This document shows, one piece after another, positions 8,888-18,476 of a DNA stretch of 64,000 nt; position 1 is the stretch's first letter, and each line of letters begins with the position of its first letter. The notes under the pieces were generated by a model. It saw only the letters and a list, made by a program, of their open reading frames with translations, had not been told where the DNA came from and made no database searches. The position numbers and the translations under genes were made by a program. The stretch is from Halorubrum amylolyticum (GTDB taxonomy: Archaea; Halobacteriota; Halobacteria; Halobacteriales; Haloferacaceae). Where the stretch lies: contig NZ_SDJP01000010.1 of NCBI RefSeq assembly GCF_004114995.1, forward strand, positions 1 to 64,000. The letters run 5' to 3'.

Positions 8888-10348
8888 TCACGGCGTTTTG
8901 AACTCGAATCGCGCGCCGCCGGACTCGCCGGCGAGCGCTCGTACCTCCCAGCCGTGCGCGTCGGCGATCCGTTTCGTGATCGCGAGCCCGAGACCGGTCC
9001 CGTTCTCCTCGGTTGTGAACCCGCTCTCGAACACGCGGTCGCTTTCGCCCTTGGGGAGCCCGCGACCGTCGTCCTCGACGAAAAAGCCGGTCTCCGTCTC
9101 CTCTTCGTCGCCGCGGAACGCCGCCTCTCCGACGCGCACGGTGAGGGGGGCGTCGCCGCCGGCGCCGCCGTCCGCGTTCGGTGATCTCCGGCCGTGTTCC
9201 ACGCTGTCGTCGGGCGGAGCCTGACTGCCAGTCGAGCCGTGCTCGACACTGTTCCGAAACACGTTCTCCAGCAGCTCCCGCGTGCGGGTTGCGTTCGCAT
9301 GGATCGTCACGTCGCCGTCGATGACGAGTTCGGCGCCGTCGGTGTCGACGCTCTCCCACGCGTCCCTCGCGAGGGCCTCGACCGAGACGGGCTCGGTCTC
9401 GCCGACAGACTCCCCCTGTCGGGCCAGCGAGAGCAGGTCGCTGACGAGTTCGTCCATGCGGCCCAACGCCTCGGCCGCCTTCTCCAAGTGGTCCGTCTCT
9501 CCGGCTTCGCGAGCGAGGGTGACGTACCCCTCTGCGACGGAGAGCGGGTTCCGGAGGTCGTGAGAGACGATGCTCGCGAACTCGTCAAGTCGCTCGTTCT
9601 GTCGTTCGAGTGCCGCTTCGCGCTCGCGTCGCTCCGTCACGTCGGTGTAGATGGCGTATCCGGAGACGTTCTCGGCGTCGAGCCGGATCGGCACGACGTG
9701 GAGGATGAAGTGTCTCGGGCCGTCTGCGGTCTCGCGGGTCACCTCTCGTCTGACGTTCTTCCCGCGTTGCAGCCGCTCGTTGAGCTCTGTGGCCTCGGAT
9801 TCGGCCTCGTCGGTGGGCGGGACGATGTAGTCGTCGACGGACTCGCCGACCACGCGGTCGGCGTCGTAGCCGAACGTCTCTTCGAACGCGTCGTTGATCC
9901 GATGAACGACCGGCTCGCCGTCGACGTAGTCGTAGGCGATCGCCGAGTCCGGGATGTTCGAGAACAGCGCGAGCAGGTGGTCCCGTTCCGTCCGCAACGC
10001 CTCGCCGTCGCGGTCGAGCCCCGGCTCGTCTCTGGCCGCGAGCCAACGGACCGTCGCGTCGAGGTCCGCCGGCGTGGTCGCGATCGCGTCGACGACGGGG
10101 TCGGCCGCCGCCTCCGCGTCCGGGCCGTCGACGAACGCGACCACGCGGCACGGCCGGTCGCGGCCGCGAACCGCGTCGATCCCCTCGGCGTCGAGGACGA
10201 CGGCCACGTCCGCCGCCGCGAGCGCGTCGCCGCCGGCCGACGCGGAGGAGACGGCGCCGCTCCCCAACCCGTCGGCCACCTCGGCCGCCGCGTCCGCGTC
10301 ACCGCCGAGGACGAGGACGGACGGACGCTCGCTCGACTCGGTGGTCAC
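8888..10348 (-). CDS. PAS-domain sensor histidine kinase
   Basis: From the GTG at 10348 the product has 486 residues. Residues 1-110 form a receiver-like, degenerate domain (starting [15 protein letters not shown]) lacking the usual acidic triad. A PAS domain spans roughly 120-240 and ends in [14 protein letters not shown]. The H-box [13 protein letters not shown] puts the phospho-histidine near residue 262. The N-box region near residue 364 (NSVEHG) and G-boxes DDGRGLP and GLGLAI complete the HATPase. An insertion after the N-box repeats the motif as DSVEHG. No response regulator lies nearby, as is usual for haloarchaeal orphan kinases. An alternative GTG at 10363 would add five residues; the nearby TATA-like element favours the shorter, leaderless form. 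Confidence 0.87.
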   Translation of the reverse strand: MTTESSERPSVLVLGGDADAAAEVADGLGSGAVSSASAGGDALAAADVAVVLDAEGIDAVRGRDRPCRVVAFVDGPDAEAAADPVVDAIATTPADLDATVRWLAARDEPGLDRDGEALRTERDHLLALFSNIPDSAIAYDYVDGEPVVHRINDAFEETFGYDADRVVGESVDDYIVPPTDEAESEATELNERLQRGKNVRREVTRETADGPRHFILHVVPIRLDAENVSGYAIYTDVTERREREAALERQNERLDEFASIVSHDLRNPLSVAEGYVTLAREAGETDHLEKAAEALGRMDELVSDLLSLARQGESVGETEPVSVEALARDAWESVDTDGAELVIDGDVTIHANATRTRELLENVFRNSVEHGSTGSQAPPDDSVEHGRRSPNADGGAGGDAPLTVRVGEAAFRGDEEETETGFFVEDDGRGLPKGESDRVFESGFTTEENGTGLGLAITKRIADAHGWEVRALAGESGGARFEFKTP

Positions 10349-10373
10349 TATGGAGATAGACACTACTGGGGTC

Positions 10374-10385
10374 CGGATAAATTTT
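10374..10385 (-). promoter_or_regulatory. TATA-like element of the histidine kinase gene
   Basis: Read on the minus strand the sequence is AAAATTTATCC, 25-35 bases upstream of the GTG at 10348. This is the expected distance for a leaderless haloarchaeal transcript. Inferred from spacing only. Confidence 0.5.
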
Positions 10386-10430
10386 CCTCCCGTAGTCGGT
10401 CTCTCCGGAATCGGAGCGTTCCGCCGGAGC

Positions 10431-10479
10431 GCGTTCGAGGGAGTGGTGTGCGTTGGAGGAGTGGTGCGCGTTCGAGGGA
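10431..10479 (+). repeat. Imperfect 18-19-bp tandem repeat upstream of alaS
   Basis: Two and a half units begin at 10431, 10450 and 10468, each starting GCGTT(C/G)GAGG and continuing AGTGGTG(T/C). The repeat sits between the divergent kinase and alaS genes, about 115-165 bases before the alaS start. No function can be read from it. Confidence 0.75.
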
Positions 10480-10594
10480 CGACACGCGTCCGGTGCGGAC
10501 GGGAAACGAGCGCGGAGCGATCGCGGCACGGCCCCGAAGCGGGTCGCGAGGCGCCCCGGAACCCTTTTGGCGGAACACGGGTCACGTTCCTGTA

Positions 10595-13375
10595 ATGAGC
10601 GATCTCGAAGCGGAGTACCGCCTCGATTACTTCGAGGAGGAGGGGTTCGAGCGAAAGGAGTGTCCCTCCTGCGGCGCGCACTTCTGGACCCGCGACGCCG
10701 ACCGCGAACTGTGCGGCGAGCCGCCCTGCGAGGACTACAGCTTCATCGACGACCCGGGCTTTCCGGAGGCCCACTCGCTGACCGAGATGCGGGAGGCGTT
10801 CCTCTCCTTCTTCGAGGAACACGACCACGAGCGGATCGACCCGTACCCGGTCGCGGCGAACCGCTGGCGCGACGACGTGCTCTTGACGCAGGCGTCGATT
10901 TACGACTTTCAGCCGCTCGTCACGTCGGGCCAGACCCCGCCGCCGGCGAACCCCCTCACCGTCTCACAGCCCTGCATCCGGATGCAGGACATCGACAACG
11001 TCGGCAAGACGGGCCGGCACACGATGGCCTTCGAGATGATGGCCCACCACGCGTTCAACACGCGCGAGGAGGTCGACGAAGACGAGTACGCCTACCACGG
11101 CGAGGTGTACTGGAAGGACGAGACCGTCGAGTACTGCGACGAGCTGTTCGGGAGCCTCGGCGCCGATCTGGAGGAGATCACCTACATCGAGGACCCGTGG
11201 GTCGGGGGCGGCAACGCCGGCCCCGCCATCGAGGTCATCTACAAGGGCGCCGAGCTGGCGACGCTCGTCTTCATGTGCATGGAGCGGGACCCCGACGGCG
11301 ACTACGAGATGAAGGACGGGCACACCTACTCGTTCATGGACACGTACATCGTCGACACCGGATACGGGCTCGAACGGTGGACGTGGATGAGTCAGGGGAC
11401 GGCGACGGTGTACGAGGCGATCTACCCCGACGCGATCGACTTCCTCAAGGAAAACGCCGGGATCGAACGCACGGCGGAGGAGCGGGAGTTCGTCCACCGC
11501 GCGGCGAAGCTCTCCGGCCGGCTCGACATCGACGACGTCGACGACGTGGAGGCTGCCCGCGGCGAGATCGCCGACCGGCTCGACGTCGACGTCGACCGGC
11601 TCCGCGAGCTGGTCGAGCCGCTCGAATCGATCTACGCGATCGCCGACCACTCGCGGACGCTCGCGTACATGTTCGGCGACGGAATCGTCCCCTCGAACGT
11701 CGGGACGGGGTACCTCGCCCGGATGGTGCTGCGACGCACGAAACGGCTCGTCGACGAGGTCGGGGTCGACGCCCCGCTCGACGAGCTGGTCGACATGCAG
11801 GCCGAGCGGCTCGGCTACGAGAACCGCGACACGATCCGCGAGATCGTCCGCACCGAGGAGCGGAAGTACCGCAAGACGCTCGAACGCGGCTCCCGGAAGG
11901 TGGAGTCGCTCGCGGACGAGTACGCCGGCACGGGCGAACCGATCCCGACGGAGGCGCTCTTGGAGCTGTACGACTCCCACGGCATCCAGCCGGACATGGT
12001 CGCCGACATCGCCGCCGAGCGCGGCGCGACCGTCGACGTGCCGGACGACTTCTACTCGCTCGTCGCTGACCGTCACGAGGAGGAAGAGGGCGACGAGGCG
12101 GCTGCGGACCGCGACGACCGCTTCGAGGACCTCCCCGAGACTGAGAAGCTGTTCTACGACGACCAGGGCCGCACCGAGTTCGAGGCGGTCGTCCTCGACG
12201 TGTTCGAGCGCGAGGAGGGGTACGACGTGGTGTTAGACCAGACGATGTTCTACCCCGAAGGCGGCGGGCAGCCGGCCGATCGGGGCCAGCTCACCGCCGG
12301 CGAGACGACCGTCGACGTGGTCGACGTCCAGGAGCGAAGCGGCGTCGTGCTCCACCGCACCGACGCCGACCCCGGGAAGGGCGAGTTCGTCACGGGGCAG
12401 GTCGACGGCGACCGCCGCGACCGGCTCCGCGCCCACCACACGGCGACCCACCTGATCGGCCACGCGGCCCGCGAGGTGCTCGGCGACCACGTCCGGCAGG
12501 CGGGCGCCCAGAAGGGAATCGACTCCTCCCGGCTCGACGTGCGCCACTTCGAGCGGATCACCCGCGAGCAGGTCAAGGAGATCGAGCGCGTCGCCAACGG
12601 GCTCGTCCGCGACGACGTGCCGGTCAGACAGGAGTGGCCCGACCGCAACGAGGCGGAGGCCGAGCACGGCTTCGACCTCTATCAGGGCGGCGTTCCGCCG
12701 GGAACGAACGTCCGTCTGATCCACGTCGGCGACGAGGACGTGCAGGCCTGCGCCGGGACCCACGTCGAGCGGACCGGCGAGATCGGCGCGGTGAAGGTGC
12801 TGAAGACGGAGCCCGTCCAAGACGGCGTCGAGCGGATCGTGTTCGCCGCGGGCGGCGCGGCGATCGAGGCGACCCAGCGCACGGAGGACGCGCTGTACGA
12901 CGCCGCCGACGCGCTCGACGTCGACCCGCTCGACATGCCCGAGACGGCCGAGCGGTTCTTCGAGGAGTGGAAGGCGCGCGGCAAGGAAGTCGAGTCGCTC
13001 AAAGAGGAGCTCGCGGCGGCGCGCGCCTCCGGCGGCGCCGACGCCGAGGAGGTCGATATCGGCGGCGTCACCGCGGTAATTCAGCGGCTCGACGGCGACG
13101 CCGACGAGCTGCGCGCGACCGCGAACGCCCACGTCGACGACGGGAAGGTCGCGGTCGTCGGCAGCGGCGCGGACGGCTCCGCGAGCTTCGTGGTCGGCGT
13201 CCCCGACGGCGTCGACATGAACGCCGGACAGGTGGTCTCGGAGCTCGCCGCCCGCGTCGGCGGCGGCGGCGGCGGCCCGCCGGACTTCGCGCAGGGGGGC
13301 GGCCCGGACGCGGACGCGCTCGACGACGCGTTGGCGGCGGCGCCGGACGTGCTCCGTAACTTACAGGAGGCCTGA
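10595..13375 (+). CDS. alaS: Alanyl-tRNA synthetase
   Basis: The ATG at 10595 gives 926 residues in the archaeal AlaS arrangement. The N-terminus has a zinc-binding CPSCGAHFW segment followed by the class II catalytic core with [20 protein letters not shown]. The editing domain carries HHTATH (His615, His619) and CAGTH (Cys719, His723), the four metal ligands used to clear mischarged tRNA. The C-terminal C-Ala/DHHA1-type domain ends in a glycine-rich [15 protein letters not shown] stretch, also typical. It attaches alanine to tRNA-Ala; the matching tRNA-Ala(GGC) gene lies at 49.3 kb. A much longer upstream in-frame extension overlaps the kinase gene and is rejected. Confidence 0.97.
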   Translation: MSDLEAEYRLDYFEEEGFERKECPSCGAHFWTRDADRELCGEPPCEDYSFIDDPGFPEAHSLTEMREAFLSFFEEHDHERIDPYPVAANRWRDDVLLTQASIYDFQPLVTSGQTPPPANPLTVSQPCIRMQDIDNVGKTGRHTMAFEMMAHHAFNTREEVDEDEYAYHGEVYWKDETVEYCDELFGSLGADLEEITYIEDPWVGGGNAGPAIEVIYKGAELATLVFMCMERDPDGDYEMKDGHTYSFMDTYIVDTGYGLERWTWMSQGTATVYEAIYPDAIDFLKENAGIERTAEEREFVHRAAKLSGRLDIDDVDDVEAARGEIADRLDVDVDRLRELVEPLESIYAIADHSRTLAYMFGDGIVPSNVGTGYLARMVLRRTKRLVDEVGVDAPLDELVDMQAERLGYENRDTIREIVRTEERKYRKTLERGSRKVESLADEYAGTGEPIPTEALLELYDSHGIQPDMVADIAAERGATVDVPDDFYSLVADRHEEEEGDEAAADRDDRFEDLPETEKLFYDDQGRTEFEAVVLDVFEREEGYDVVLDQTMFYPEGGGQPADRGQLTAGETTVDVVDVQERSGVVLHRTDADPGKGEFVTGQVDGDRRDRLRAHHTATHLIGHAAREVLGDHVRQAGAQKGIDSSRLDVRHFERITREQVKEIERVANGLVRDDVPVRQEWPDRNEAEAEHGFDLYQGGVPPGTNVRLIHVGDEDVQACAGTHVERTGEIGAVKVLKTEPVQDGVERIVFAAGGAAIEATQRTEDALYDAADALDVDPLDMPETAERFFEEWKARGKEVESLKEELAAARASGGADAEEVDIGGVTAVIQRLDGDADELRATANAHVDDGKVAVVGSGADGSASFVVGVPDGVDMNAGQVVSELAARVGGGGGGPPDFAQGGGPDADALDDALAAAPDVLRNLQEA

Positions 13376-13394
13376 CGGCTCTCGCACGCTTCCC

Positions 13395-14201
13395 ATGCCC
13401 CGCGCGAACAACGCCGGCGTCGAGATCCGGTACGAGGTGGACGCCCCCGACGCCGGCGACCCCGACGAGGCGGTCGTGTTCTGCGGCGACGTGGGGCTCG
13501 GCGCGTGGCAGTTCGGCTGGCAACACGCCGCGCTCGCGGGTCCGCACACGGTGATCACGCCGGAGACGCGGGGCGTCGGGCGATCGGACGCGCCGCCGGG
13601 ACCGTACGCGGTCGAGGAGCTCGCGAGCGACGTGGACGCGGTGTGTGCCGCGGAAGGGGTCCGAAACGCGCACCTCGTCGGGTACGGGCTCGGCGGGATG
13701 GTCGCGCTCGCGTACGCGATCGCCTCGTCGCGCCCGGCGAGTCTCTCGGTCATCGGGACGCCGCCCGCGGGCGACGCCTACAACTCCGCCGGCGTGTGGG
13801 CCGACCCGTCGACGCCGACGGCGGTGAAGGGATCGCTGAACGGACTGCTCTCGGAGTCGTTCCGGGAGACGCATCCCGACGTGCTCTCGCGGATCGTCGA
13901 GTGGCGCCTCGGCGAGGACGCCGGCCGCGAGACGTTCGCGGCCCACCGCGCCGCGGTCGAGGGGTTCGACCTCTCGGACCGGCTGTACGAGCTCACCACG
14001 CCCACGCTCGTCGTCCACGGGACCGAGGACACGGCGTGTCCGAAACCGGCCGCGGAGGGGCTCGCCGAGGGGCTCCCGCGCGGGGAGTTCCACGCGGTCG
14101 CGGGCGCGCGTCACCTCGTCGGCGTGGAGGCGTCCGCCGGGGTCAACGACGCCCTCGTCGGCTGGCTCGCGGAACACGCTGCAGATCCCTTCTCGGAGTA
14201 G
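13395..14201 (+). CDS. Alpha/beta-hydrolase-fold protein with altered nucleophile elbow
   Basis: The 268-residue protein has the alpha/beta-hydrolase layout: ETRGVGRSD after strand 4, the elbow region AHLVGYGLGGMVALAYA, an acid region VVHGTEDTACP and a final histidine in GARHLVGVEA. At the elbow the family normally has GxSxG; here it reads G-Y-G-L-G, so Gly98 takes the place of the nucleophilic serine. The acid and histidine appear kept. Either it is a non-hydrolytic (binding or cofactor-independent) member or a decayed enzyme. It starts 20 bases after alaS in the same direction. Substrate unknown. Confidence 0.85.
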   Translation: MPRANNAGVEIRYEVDAPDAGDPDEAVVFCGDVGLGAWQFGWQHAALAGPHTVITPETRGVGRSDAPPGPYAVEELASDVDAVCAAEGVRNAHLVGYGLGGMVALAYAIASSRPASLSVIGTPPAGDAYNSAGVWADPSTPTAVKGSLNGLLSESFRETHPDVLSRIVEWRLGEDAGRETFAAHRAAVEGFDLSDRLYELTTPTLVVHGTEDTACPKPAAEGLAEGLPRGEFHAVAGARHLVGVEASAGVNDALVGWLAEHAADPFSE

Positions 14202-14330
14202 GCGGGTCGGCCCGCCGGGGTCTCCCGATCGGTCGGACGCCTCTTGGCCGGCCGTCCCCCGCCTCGTCGACGCCGGTAGCGCTTCCCGCCGCCGCAACCG
14301 TTTTTGCCCCGTCGCGCCTCAGAGCGTCCA

Positions 14331-15047
14331 ATGACACGGCTCCGGTTCGCCCTGCTGAACGCTGCCCACGACGGCGGGAACACCCGCCGGAACTTCCGTC
14401 GGGAGCTCGACGCCGACCTCGTCGAGTTCTCGGCCAGCGACGGACACCTCCCCGACCACACCGAGTTCGACGGCGTCGTGGTCACCGGATCGCGCTCGTC
14501 CGTCTACTGGGACGAGGAGTGGATCCCGCCGCTCGTCGACTACGTCGCCGAGGCCGCGGACGCCGGTCTCCCGGTGCTCGGCGTCTGTTACGGCCACCAA
14601 GTGGTCGCCGAGGCGCTCGGCGGGCGCGTCGCCGGAATGGACGAGTTCGAGATCGGGTACAACGAGGTGCGCCACCGCGGCGACGACGAGCTGTTCGCGG
14701 GGATCGACGAGGCGTTCACCGTCTTCACGACCCACGGCGACGCGGTCGTGGAGCTCCCGCAGAACGCGACCCTCCTCGCCGAGAACGACCACGGCGTCCA
14801 CGCGTTCCGCGACGGCCACTGCTGGGGCGTCCAGTTCCACCCCGAGTACGACCTCGAGACGGCGCGGGAGGTCACGGAGGGAAAACGCGAGCGCCTCGGC
14901 GACGCCCGCGTCGACGCGGTGTTGGCCGAGATCACGCCCGACGCGTACGACGCCGCCTGCGAGGCGAAGCCGCTGTTCGACAACTTCGTCGCGTACGCCC
15001 GGCGGCTGAAGGCCGACCGGGAGTCGGTCGCGGCGGCGGGCGACTGA
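14331..15047 (+). CDS. Class I glutamine amidotransferase-like protein
   Basis: The 238-residue product shows a class I GATase fold: GVCYGHQVVAEALGG with the nucleophile Cys86 and WGVQFHPEYD with the catalytic histidine and glutamate. It resembles stand-alone GMP-synthase-like amidotransferases (GuaA N-terminal type) of haloarchaea, but no synthetase partner lies next to it, so its target is unknown. The ATG at 14331 is preferred over an upstream in-frame start because it matches the conserved MTRLRFALLNA start. The final 38 bases of the gene are duplicated directly after the stop. Confidence 0.87.
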   Translation: MTRLRFALLNAAHDGGNTRRNFRRELDADLVEFSASDGHLPDHTEFDGVVVTGSRSSVYWDEEWIPPLVDYVAEAADAGLPVLGVCYGHQVVAEALGGRVAGMDEFEIGYNEVRHRGDDELFAGIDEAFTVFTTHGDAVVELPQNATLLAENDHGVHAFRDGHCWGVQFHPEYDLETAREVTEGKRERLGDARVDAVLAEITPDAYDAACEAKPLFDNFVAYARRLKADRESVAAAGD

Positions 15048-15081
15048 AGGCCGATCGGGAGTCGGTCGCGGCGGCCGGCGA
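15006..15081 (+). repeat. 38-bp tandem duplication across the amidotransferase stop codon
   Basis: The unit CTGAAGGCCGA(C/T)CGGGAG... begins at 15006 and again at 15044. The two copies differ at only a few positions. The first copy encodes the last residues of the gene; its successor begins with the stop codon, so the second copy is non-coding. 38 is not a multiple of three. Confidence 0.93.
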
Positions 15082-15188
15082 CTGAGTCGTCGGGGCGGTT
15101 CTCGGGATGTTTGCCGGGACGATCCCCCGTCGATTCGAACGCCGCACGGGTCGAACACGCTTATACGGTTCCCGCCCGGAAACAGGGT

Positions 15189-17090
15189 ATGAACGTAGTA
15201 CCGGACACCAGTGCGGTCGTGGACGGCCGCGTGTCCGAACGCGTCGAGGACGGGACCTACGCGGCGGCGACGGTGCTCGTCCCGGAGGCCGTCGTCGGCG
15301 AGCTGGAGTCGCAGGCCAACGACGGGCTCGAATCGGGCTGGGACGGGCTGAGCGAGCTCAAGCGGCTCGCCGACTTCGCCGACGAGGGGACGATCGAGCT
15401 GGAGTACGTCGGCGAGCGCGCCGACGGCGACGCCCGCTCGCACGCCCACGAGGGCGACGTGGACGCGCTGATCCGCGACGTCGCCGCCGACCGCGACGCC
15501 ACGCTCCTCTCCAGCGACGTCGTGCAGGCGGAGGTCGCCCGCGCGAAGGGGATCGACGTCGAGTACGTCGAGCCGGTCGCCCGCGGCGTCGTCGACGAGC
15601 TGCCGATCCAGCACTTCTTCACCGACGAGACGATGTCGGTCCACCTCAAGACGGGGACGAAGCCGAAGGCGAAGCGCGGCGCGCTCGGCGAGATGCGGTA
15701 CGAGGTCATCGACGACGAGGAGACGGACGAAGCGCAGATGGACGAGTGGGCCACCGCGGTCGTCGATCTGGCGCGGCAGTCCAACGAGGGGTTCATCGAG
15801 CTCTCCGACGACGGGATGGACATCGTCCAGTTCCGGAACTACCGGATCGCGGTCGCGCGACCCCCGTTCGCGGACGGGATCGAGATCACGGCCGTCAGAC
15901 CGATCGCGAAGACGACGCTCGACGACTACGAGTTCGCCGACGAGCTTCGCGAGCGGTTCCAGGAACGGAAGCGCGGCGTGCTCATCTCCGGGTCGCCCGG
16001 TGCCGGGAAGTCGACGTTCGCGCAGGCGGTCGCCGAGTTCCTCAACGACAGCGACTACGCGGTCAAGACGATGGAGAAGCCGCGGGACCTGCAGGTCGGG
16101 CCGGAGATCACCCAGTACGGCGCGCTCGGCGGGGAGATGGAGAACACGGCCGACTCCCTCCTCTTGGTCCGCCCCGACTACACCATCTACGACGAGGTCC
16201 GGAAGACGAACGACTTCGAGGTGTTCTCGGACATGCGGATGGCCGGCGTCGGGATGGTCGGCGTCGTCCACGCCTCCCGCGCCATCGACGCGCTCCAGCG
16301 GCTCGTCGGCCGGGTCGAGCTCGGGATGATCCCGCAGATCGTCGACACCGTCGTCTACATCGAGGCCGGCGAGGTCCACACCGTCTACGACGTGACGACG
16401 GAGGTGAAGGTGCCCGCGGGGCTCACCGCCGAGGACCTCGCGCGCCCGGTCATTCAGGTGTCGAACTTCGAGACGGGCCGTCCGGAGTACGAGATCTACA
16501 CGTTCAACCGGCAGGTCGTCACCGTCCCGCTGAACGAGGAGGGCGGCGAGGCCAAAAGCGAGACGGGCGTCGGCCGGATCGCCAAACAGGAGATCGAACG
16601 CGAGATCAAGTCGGTCGCGCACGGCCACGTCGACGTCGAACTCAAGGGTAACGACGAGGCGGTGGTGTACGTCTCCGAGGGCGACATCGGCACCGTCATC
16701 GGCAAGGGCGGCGGCCGCATCGGCGACATCGAGAACCGGCTCGGGATCGAGATCGACGTTCGCACACACGACGAGAAGCCGGGCGGTCGCGGGGGAGGTT
16801 CGGGCGGCGACGGACGCGGCGCGAACGGACAGGGCGACGGTCGGGGCGGGCAGGTCGGCGAGGAGCGCGGCACCGTCGTGACGCCCGAGATCACCTCCCG
16901 ACACGTCGTCATCGACGTCGACGCCGGCGTCGGCGAGACGGTCGAGGTGCGCGCGGACGGCGAGTATCTCTTCACCGCCACCGTCGGCCGCGGCGGTGAG
17001 GTGCAGGTGTCCCGCGGCTCCGCGATCGCCGAGGAGCTGGAGGACGCGATCGATCGGAAGCGCACCGTGACGGTCGTGCCGGCTCGCTGA
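15189..17090 (+). CDS. PIN-domain / PilT-type ATPase / KH-domain protein
   Basis: The 633-residue protein combines several domains. Residues 1-140 are a PIN nuclease-like domain (start VPDTSAVVDG with the first active-site aspartate). Residues about 250-430 form a secretion/PilT-type ATPase with the Walker A motif GSPGAGKST near 268-276. A KH-type RNA-binding segment with GxxG (IGKGGGRIGDIE) lies near 503-515. A glycine-rich linker and a small beta domain end the protein. This composition is a conserved archaeal family thought to act in RNA handling, but its role is not established. The ATG at 15189 is chosen because an upstream start would add residues without family resemblance. Confidence 0.88.
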   Translation: MNVVPDTSAVVDGRVSERVEDGTYAAATVLVPEAVVGELESQANDGLESGWDGLSELKRLADFADEGTIELEYVGERADGDARSHAHEGDVDALIRDVAADRDATLLSSDVVQAEVARAKGIDVEYVEPVARGVVDELPIQHFFTDETMSVHLKTGTKPKAKRGALGEMRYEVIDDEETDEAQMDEWATAVVDLARQSNEGFIELSDDGMDIVQFRNYRIAVARPPFADGIEITAVRPIAKTTLDDYEFADELRERFQERKRGVLISGSPGAGKSTFAQAVAEFLNDSDYAVKTMEKPRDLQVGPEITQYGALGGEMENTADSLLLVRPDYTIYDEVRKTNDFEVFSDMRMAGVGMVGVVHASRAIDALQRLVGRVELGMIPQIVDTVVYIEAGEVHTVYDVTTEVKVPAGLTAEDLARPVIQVSNFETGRPEYEIYTFNRQVVTVPLNEEGGEAKSETGVGRIAKQEIEREIKSVAHGHVDVELKGNDEAVVYVSEGDIGTVIGKGGGRIGDIENRLGIEIDVRTHDEKPGGRGGGSGGDGRGANGQGDGRGGQVGEERGTVVTPEITSRHVVIDVDAGVGETVEVRADGEYLFTATVGRGGEVQVSRGSAIAEELEDAIDRKRTVTVVPAR

Positions 17091-17260
17091 TCGTCGCGTT
17101 TCTGCGCCGATTTCGGCCGGGATCGCCGCGGTCCGCCGCCGCTGTGTTCGGAAACCCGCCGACTGCGTGGCCGTCGTTCGACGCGCGGGTGTTCGTCGAT
17201 CGTCGTGCGTATTCCTCCTGAAAGATAACGCTTTTTTGGTGGTGGTCGGAACGTCACTGC

Positions 17261-18409
17261 ATGTCAGACGAGTTAAAGCGCGGGCTCGAAGGCGTCCTCG
17301 TCGCGGAGTCGGATCTGAGCTACGTCGACGGCGAGGTCGGCAAGCTCGTGTACCGTGGGCACGACATCGAGGACCTCGCTCGCGGCGCGAGCTACGAGGA
17401 GGTGCTGTACCTCCTGTGGCACGGCTCGCTGCCGACGCGCGAGGAACTCGACGAGTTCGCCGCGGATCTGGCCGCCGAGCGCGGCGTCGACGACGACGTG
17501 CTCGACACCGTTCGGACGCTCGCCGACGCGGGCGAGCGCCCGATGGCCGCCCTGCGGACCGCGGTCTCCATGCTGTCGGCGTACGAGCCCGAGGCGGACG
17601 CGGACCCCGCGGACCTCGACGCGACGCTCCGGAAGGGCCGCCGGATCACGGCGAAGATCCCGACGATCCTCGCGGCCTTCGAGCGCGCCCGGCAGGGCGC
17701 GGACCCGGTCTCACCCGACCCGGACCTCTCGCACGCCGCGAACTTCCTCTACATGCTCACTGGGACCGAGCCCGACGACGTGAGCGCCGAGACGTTCGAC
17801 ATGGCGCTGACGCTCCACGCCGACCACGGGTTCAACGCCTCGACGTTCACGGCGATAGTGATCGGCTCGACGATGGCCGACGTGTACTCCGGCGTCACCG
17901 GCGGGATCGGCGCGCTCTCCGGCCCCCTCCACGGCGGCGCGAACCAGGACGTGATGGAGGTGTTACAGGAGGTCGACGCCTCCGACAAGGACCCCGTGCA
18001 GTGGGTGAAGGACGCCCGCGAGGCCGGCCGGCGCATCCCCGGCTTCGGCCACCGCGTCTACAAGGTGAAAGACCCCCGCGCGAAGATCCTCGAAGGGAAG
18101 CTGCGCGACCTCTCGGCGTCGTCGGGCGACACGAAGTGGCTCGACTACACCACCGCGATCGAGGAGTACCTCATCGATCAGGGGCTGCTTGAGAAGGGGA
18201 TCGCCCCGAACGTCGACTTCTACTCCGGCTCCGTCTACGACTCGCTGGGAATCCCGGTCGACATGTACACTCCCATCTTCGCGATGAGCCGCGCCGGCGG
18301 CTGGATCGCCCACGTCGTCGAGTACCAGGAGGACAACCGCCTCATCCGCCCGCGGGCCCGGTACACCGGCCCCGAGGACTCGTCGTTCGTTCCGGTCGAC
18401 GAGCGGTGA
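17261..18409 (+). CDS. citZ: Citrate synthase
   Basis: The 382-residue protein has the citrate synthase signatures PLHGGANQDVMEVL (first catalytic histidine), IPGFGHRVYKVKDPRA (second histidine) and a late aspartate region NVDFYSGSVYDSLGIP. It condenses acetyl-CoA and oxaloacetate to citrate, the entry step of the TCA cycle. The length fits the short archaeal/Gram-positive type. It stands alone with about 170 bases of non-coding sequence in front; the upstream T-run ACGCTTTTTTGG lies about 25-30 bases before the ATG and may mark the promoter. A 2-methylcitrate synthase role cannot be excluded from sequence reading. Confidence 0.93.
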   Translation: MSDELKRGLEGVLVAESDLSYVDGEVGKLVYRGHDIEDLARGASYEEVLYLLWHGSLPTREELDEFAADLAAERGVDDDVLDTVRTLADAGERPMAALRTAVSMLSAYEPEADADPADLDATLRKGRRITAKIPTILAAFERARQGADPVSPDPDLSHAANFLYMLTGTEPDDVSAETFDMALTLHADHGFNASTFTAIVIGSTMADVYSGVTGGIGALSGPLHGGANQDVMEVLQEVDASDKDPVQWVKDAREAGRRIPGFGHRVYKVKDPRAKILEGKLRDLSASSGDTKWLDYTTAIEEYLIDQGLLEKGIAPNVDFYSGSVYDSLGIPVDMYTPIFAMSRAGGWIAHVVEYQEDNRLIRPRARYTGPEDSSFVPVDER

Positions 18410-18476
18410 GGCGTCGGCAGCGATCCAGAACTGCGGTCTGACGACGGCGTTCTCTTCTATCGCGTGTGAATCCCGG

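Noticed and set aside
10114-10600. A small gene in the kinase-alaS gap
   Set aside because: Open frames here have no ribosome or promoter signal and no protein-like composition; only the 18-19-bp repeat is notable.
8888-10828. Extended start of the PAS histidine kinase beyond 10363
   Set aside because: The extension would overlap the start of alaS and cross a TATA-like element; its residues are not kinase-like.
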